8,880 nt of DNA, from positions 1 to 8,880 of the forward strand of contig BNUW01000104.1 in the NCBI GenBank assembly GCA_025997655.1, given 5' to 3'. Position numbers and translations under genes: made by a program. The DNA comes from Spirochaetia bacterium. GTDB taxonomy: Bacteria; Spirochaetota; Spirochaetia; Treponematales; Breznakiellaceae. A model generated the notes under the pieces. The model worked only from the letters and a program-made list of their open reading frames with translations. It did no database searches and was not told the origin of the DNA. Positions within the stretch are counted from its first letter, which is position 1. Every line of letters starts with the position of its first letter. Shown here in pieces: positions 6,612-8,880 of this stretch.

Positions 6612-6997
6612 CGCAAACCTTCAATGTCAATCCGGCGCCGATCCCCTGCAAGCAGGCTTATTTCGATAAGGATTGCCGCCTCCGGAATTGAGCGCGTAAG
6701 CCGCTCGCTCCATTCAATGACCGCAATCCCCTCGCCGTAGAGATACTCCTCCCCCCCCAGGGCTTCGAAATCATCGTCACCCGCCAGACGGTAGGCGTCA
6801 ATATGGTAGAAGGGAAGTTTTCCGGCGCCGCAGTACTCGGAAATAATGGTGTAGCTGGGGCTGGTTACTTCTTCCTGTATGCCAAGAAAACGGGCGATAC
6901 CCTTGGTAAGGCAGGTTTTCCCCGTGCCTAAGCCGCCCCGGAGCGCGACAACGCTGCCCCGCTTAAGGTTTTGGGCTACCCATTCCCCAATGGCCAT
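6608..6997 (-). CDS. tsaE: tRNA t6A37 biosynthesis ATPase TsaE (true start probably upstream)
   Basis: This is 129 residues from ATG 6997. It has a P-loop GGLGTGKT (21-28), the family motif TSPSYTIISEY (45-55), YHIDAYRL (64-71) and IEWSERL (94-100), all diagnostic of TsaE, the ATPase that drives turnover of the TsaB-TsaD complex. The ATG start omits the first strand and helix found in relatives. The same frame is open upstream to 7072 and encodes LVSLISDSPERT just before this Met, which matches the normal TsaE N-terminus. No ATG, GTG or TTG occurs there; CTG at 7033-7031 and ATT at 7021-7019 are the nearest non-standard options. The gene therefore probably starts within or just after the end of the 87-residue gene. 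Its stop overlaps the tsaB start by 4 bases. Confidence 0.92.
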   Translation of the reverse strand: MAIGEWVAQNLKRGSVVALRGGLGTGKTCLTKGIARFLGIQEEVTSPSYTIISEYCGAGKLPFYHIDAYRLAGDDDFEALGGEEYLYGEGIAVIEWSERLTRSIPEAAILIEISLLAGDRRRIDIEGLR

Positions 6998-7025
6998 GGT
7001 TCGTTCCGGGGAATCGGAAATAAGG

Positions 7026-7289
7026 CTAACCAGGAAGGCCCCCGGTTTCGTCCAGGACGGCGATAAACTGTTTCAATTCCCGCATCAGGGGAACCAGGGG
7101 ATAATCAATGGGGTCGGCAATGGTAACCGACACTTGGTTCATGCCGGTGGGCAGGGTTTCAATCGTAAAATCAATGGTCCGTTCCAGGTTCTTCCCCATA
7201 AGATCAATTTCAAGGCTGCCGGTAAACAAACGCCGGTAATAAATGGGTACATCCTTCCGCACAATATTTTTAATCCCTATGATTTTCAT
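7026..7289 (-). CDS. Conserved-looking small protein of unknown function (87 aa)
   Basis: It starts at ATG 7289 with GAGGG 4 bases upstream and ends at TAG 7026. I do not recognise a family. The sequence (MKIIGIKNIVRKDVPIYYRR..., then TIDFTIETLPTGMNQVSVTIAD, ending in a hydrophobic-amphipathic helix MRELKQFIAVLDE) suggests a small soluble beta-rich domain followed by a helix. There is no signal peptide, membrane segment or Cys pair. It sits 23 bases after the PilZ gene, and its end overlaps the probable start of tsaE. The tight packing and good ribosome site argue that it is real. A role linked to PilZ or to t6A synthesis is only a guess from position. Confidence 0.75.
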   Translation of the reverse strand: MKIIGIKNIVRKDVPIYYRRLFTGSLEIDLMGKNLERTIDFTIETLPTGMNQVSVTIADPIDYPLVPLMRELKQFIAVLDETGGLPG

Positions 7290-7312
7290 TCCGCCCTCAC
7301 TTTTTTTACTTG

Positions 7313-8137
7313 TTAAGCCCTGCCGTACTCGAACACCAGTGCGTTAATAACATTCAGGGCGCCGGTGGGTATGGTAATAAATTTCATATGAAAGGTCCCG
7401 TATGCCCCCGTCCGGTTCACCCGGAGAACCTGTCCCAGGGCGGCCCGGGGAGAACCAGCGGATGAAAACTCTATTTTTGCCCTGGCCCCGGGCTCTATTG
7501 CCGCGGCGCTTTGGACAGAACAGCCGCCTATGGAAATATCAACGATGTCACCATTGAAGCGGCGGCCGTCCAGGGACATTTTCCGCACCCGTTTATGGTT
7601 TTCCTTTACTTCCCGCACCGTAACCATGGCGAGGCTGCAGGAGAGGGAGATTTGCCGACGCCTGAACCGGCGATGTATCTGATTGGCCCGCTCTGCAGTC
7701 CCGGTGGTATTTTGGACGGCGTCAATGGCATTTCTGGCGGAAAAAAGCAGACTTATCTGCCGCTGGGCCGCCGCCTCATCCACCGCGGAATCCCCGATGC
7801 GCTGGTAGGCCCGCCTAAACTGGTCGTCCAGTAGTGCGGGGTCCTTTATCACCTCAAGGGGATCTTCCTCTGACGCCCTGTCCGCATCTTCCCGGAAAAC
7901 ATCCGCCAATGCCTTGCTCTGGGACCTATCCAGCCCATAGGTTTTGGCAATTTTATACAGGGCGAGGCCGCTGAGCCGGGACGCTCCGGGAGCGCTTTTT
8001 CGGTTTTTTAAGATGGAGCGGATCAGTAAAAAAAGGAATCCGCCCCCAAAGACTATCCCGAAAACCACCCCAATCCAGGGCTTATCCTCGCCGGAGGATT
8101 TGAAAAACACATCAAGAAGATATAAGCCCCCGGTCAA
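7313..8137 (-). CDS. Membrane-anchored PilZ domain protein, predicted c-di-GMP receptor
   Basis: This is 274 residues from a TTG start at 8137-8135, chosen because AGGGGG lies 6 bases upstream and no ATG is available nearby. The TTGA overlap with the preceding gene supports it. One membrane helix occupies residues 21-40 (WIGVVFGIVFGGGFLFLLIR) and is followed by a basic stretch (LKNRK), so the bulk should face the cytoplasm. Residues ~55-150 are a charged, mostly helical linker. A PilZ domain covers ~155-270: the RxxxR motif lies in HRRFRRR (156-161), and DISIGG (200-205) gives the D/N-x-S-x-x-G-G motif, both needed to bind c-di-GMP. The HD-GYP enzyme at the end of the operon is a natural partner. 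The output is unknown; motility or envelope control would be typical. Confidence 0.87.
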   Translation of the reverse strand: MTGGLYLLDVFFKSSGEDKPWIGVVFGIVFGGGFLFLLIRSILKNRKSAPGASRLSGLALYKIAKTYGLDRSQSKALADVFREDADRASEEDPLEVIKDPALLDDQFRRAYQRIGDSAVDEAAAQRQISLLFSARNAIDAVQNTTGTAERANQIHRRFRRRQISLSCSLAMVTVREVKENHKRVRKMSLDGRRFNGDIVDISIGGCSVQSAAAIEPGARAKIEFSSAGSPRAALGQVLRVNRTGAYGTFHMKFITIPTGALNVINALVFEYGRA

Positions 8138-8880
8138 CCGGTTCCCCCTATACTACGATAGAAAGCCCGCAGCCGGGGCGCCAGTTCATATTCCGCCAAA
8201 TCCCCTACCAGGACCGCATCCTTTACTTCGTATGCCGCCAGTAATTCCTTCAAGGCGGCGCTGAAATCATCGATAAACGCATTGCAGGGTACGGTATCTA
8301 TCAGGAGTGCACCGGGAATAAGCCCTTCCAGTTTGAGCAGCGAGAAGATCCGGAAGAGTTTTTCCGCAATATTGGAAAAGAGCTGTACCGTTTCCGCCGC
8401 CCGGCCATCCTTTCCGGTCTGGATATCCAGGGGCAGGTCTTCAAGCCGCTTCGCCGTGCCCTCCACCAGGCCCTCCATGCCGCCCAGTTCCGCCGGGGGG
8501 TCCCGCAGTTCCCGCAGCCGTTCCTCAACCAGGGCCGCCAGGGCTTGCGCCGCCAGCCCCTCGCCACGGAAGCTGCGGGTAACGCAGTCAAATAGGTCCG
8601 GCATCCGCTCCGCAAGGAAACTCGCCGAAGGGCTTTCTTCCCAGGCTTGCCCGATACTGCGCTGTGTTTCAAAGGAAGCGCTGCCGTAGGCAGTAATTGT
8701 AAGCCGGGTATCCACCAGGGCTTCAATCATAAGCAGGGGGAGGCTTGAGGTTTCGATATCCAGGGTATTTATTTCATCCAAGGTCCGGCTAAAGGCATCC
8801 TGCAGGGAAACGGCCCCAAGGGGGGGCGCGCCGTTTATCCGCAGCGCGCTGACGGAGTATCCCACCCCGGCAAGCCAATC
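8134..8880 (-). CDS. Unrecognised protein, 5' end outside the window
   Basis: The frame is open from the window edge to TGA 8136-8134 (249 codons seen). GTG at 8865-8863 could be a start, but the frame continues upstream (DWLAG before it), so the gene is treated as partial. I recognise no family. The visible part starts with strand-like YSVSALRI and INTLDIETSSLPLLMIEALVDTRLTITAYG, then becomes mostly helical, acidic and Leu/Ala-rich. It ends with AVLVGDLAEYELAPRLRAFYRSIGG. No clear membrane segment is visible. The stop overlaps the PilZ start as TTGA, so the two are probably translated together and may be functionally linked. Confidence 0.75.
   Translation of the reverse strand, partial: DWLAGVGYSVSALRINGAPPLGAVSLQDAFSRTLDEINTLDIETSSLPLLMIEALVDTRLTITAYGSASFETQRSIGQAWEESPSASFLAERMPDLFDCVTRSFRGEGLAAQALAALVEERLRELRDPPAELGGMEGLVEGTAKRLEDLPLDIQTGKDGRAAETVQLFSNIAEKLFRIFSLLKLEGLIPGALLIDTVPCNAFIDDFSAALKELLAAYEVKDAVLVGDLAEYELAPRLRAFYRSIGGTG
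8144..8149 (-). promoter_or_regulatory. Ribosome binding site supporting the TTG start of the PilZ gene
   Basis: Read on the minus strand, AGGGGG is followed by a 6-base spacer (AACCGG) and TTG. This spacing is ideal and makes the TTG the best start, inside the end of the upstream gene. Confidence 0.65.

Noticed and set aside
8863..8865. GTG at 8865 as the true start of the right-edge gene
   Set aside because: The frame stays open to the window edge and no ribosome site can be judged, so the gene is treated as partial.

Overview
The window looks like a spirochaete chromosome, most likely a Treponema of the termite-gut/environmental kind. This is inference from gene content: a membrane-tethered PilZ protein and an HD-GYP protein in one operon with the t6A genes tsaE and tsaB, next to exported proteins of the DUF4384 and WD40-caspase types. 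No rRNA, tRNA, mobile element, CRISPR array or phage gene was seen. The DNA is almost completely coding, with no gene-free stretch over 300 bases.

Plus strand, 1-4807. The first ~400 bases hold the C-terminal end of an exported-type repeat or propeller-like protein. Its reading frame is broken by an apparent one-base shift at a run of five T (38-42). Then comes a 502-residue secreted protein with a DUF4384 domain and two ungapped 52-residue C-terminal repeats (422-1930). After 57 bases follows a 939-residue secreted protein (1988-4807) with eleven near-identical WD40 repeats of exactly 126 bp, a linker, an Ig-like segment and a C-terminal caspase-like peptidase with its His/Cys pair intact. 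The last two genes are closely spaced, in one direction and both carry signal peptides, so they probably act together outside the cytoplasm.

Minus strand, 8880 down to 4823. This is a compact operon read leftwards: an unrecognised protein cut by the window edge, a membrane-anchored PilZ protein, an 87-residue protein of unknown function, tsaE, tsaB, and a PAS/HD-GYP phosphodiesterase. Three junctions overlap or nearly overlap (TTGA, tsaE over the preceding stop, ATGA), which suggests translational coupling. TsaE and TsaB take part in making t6A on tRNAs that read ANN codons. The PilZ and HD-GYP proteins are a predicted c-di-GMP receptor and c-di-GMP hydrolase. The two transcription units converge with a 15-base gap and no convincing terminator.

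The points most worth a second look are the mosaic, recently amplified WD40 array in an exported caspase-like protein with its DUF4384 partner; the absence of any ATG/GTG/TTG codon for the conserved N-terminus of TsaE; and the c-di-GMP genes placed on both sides of the t6A genes.
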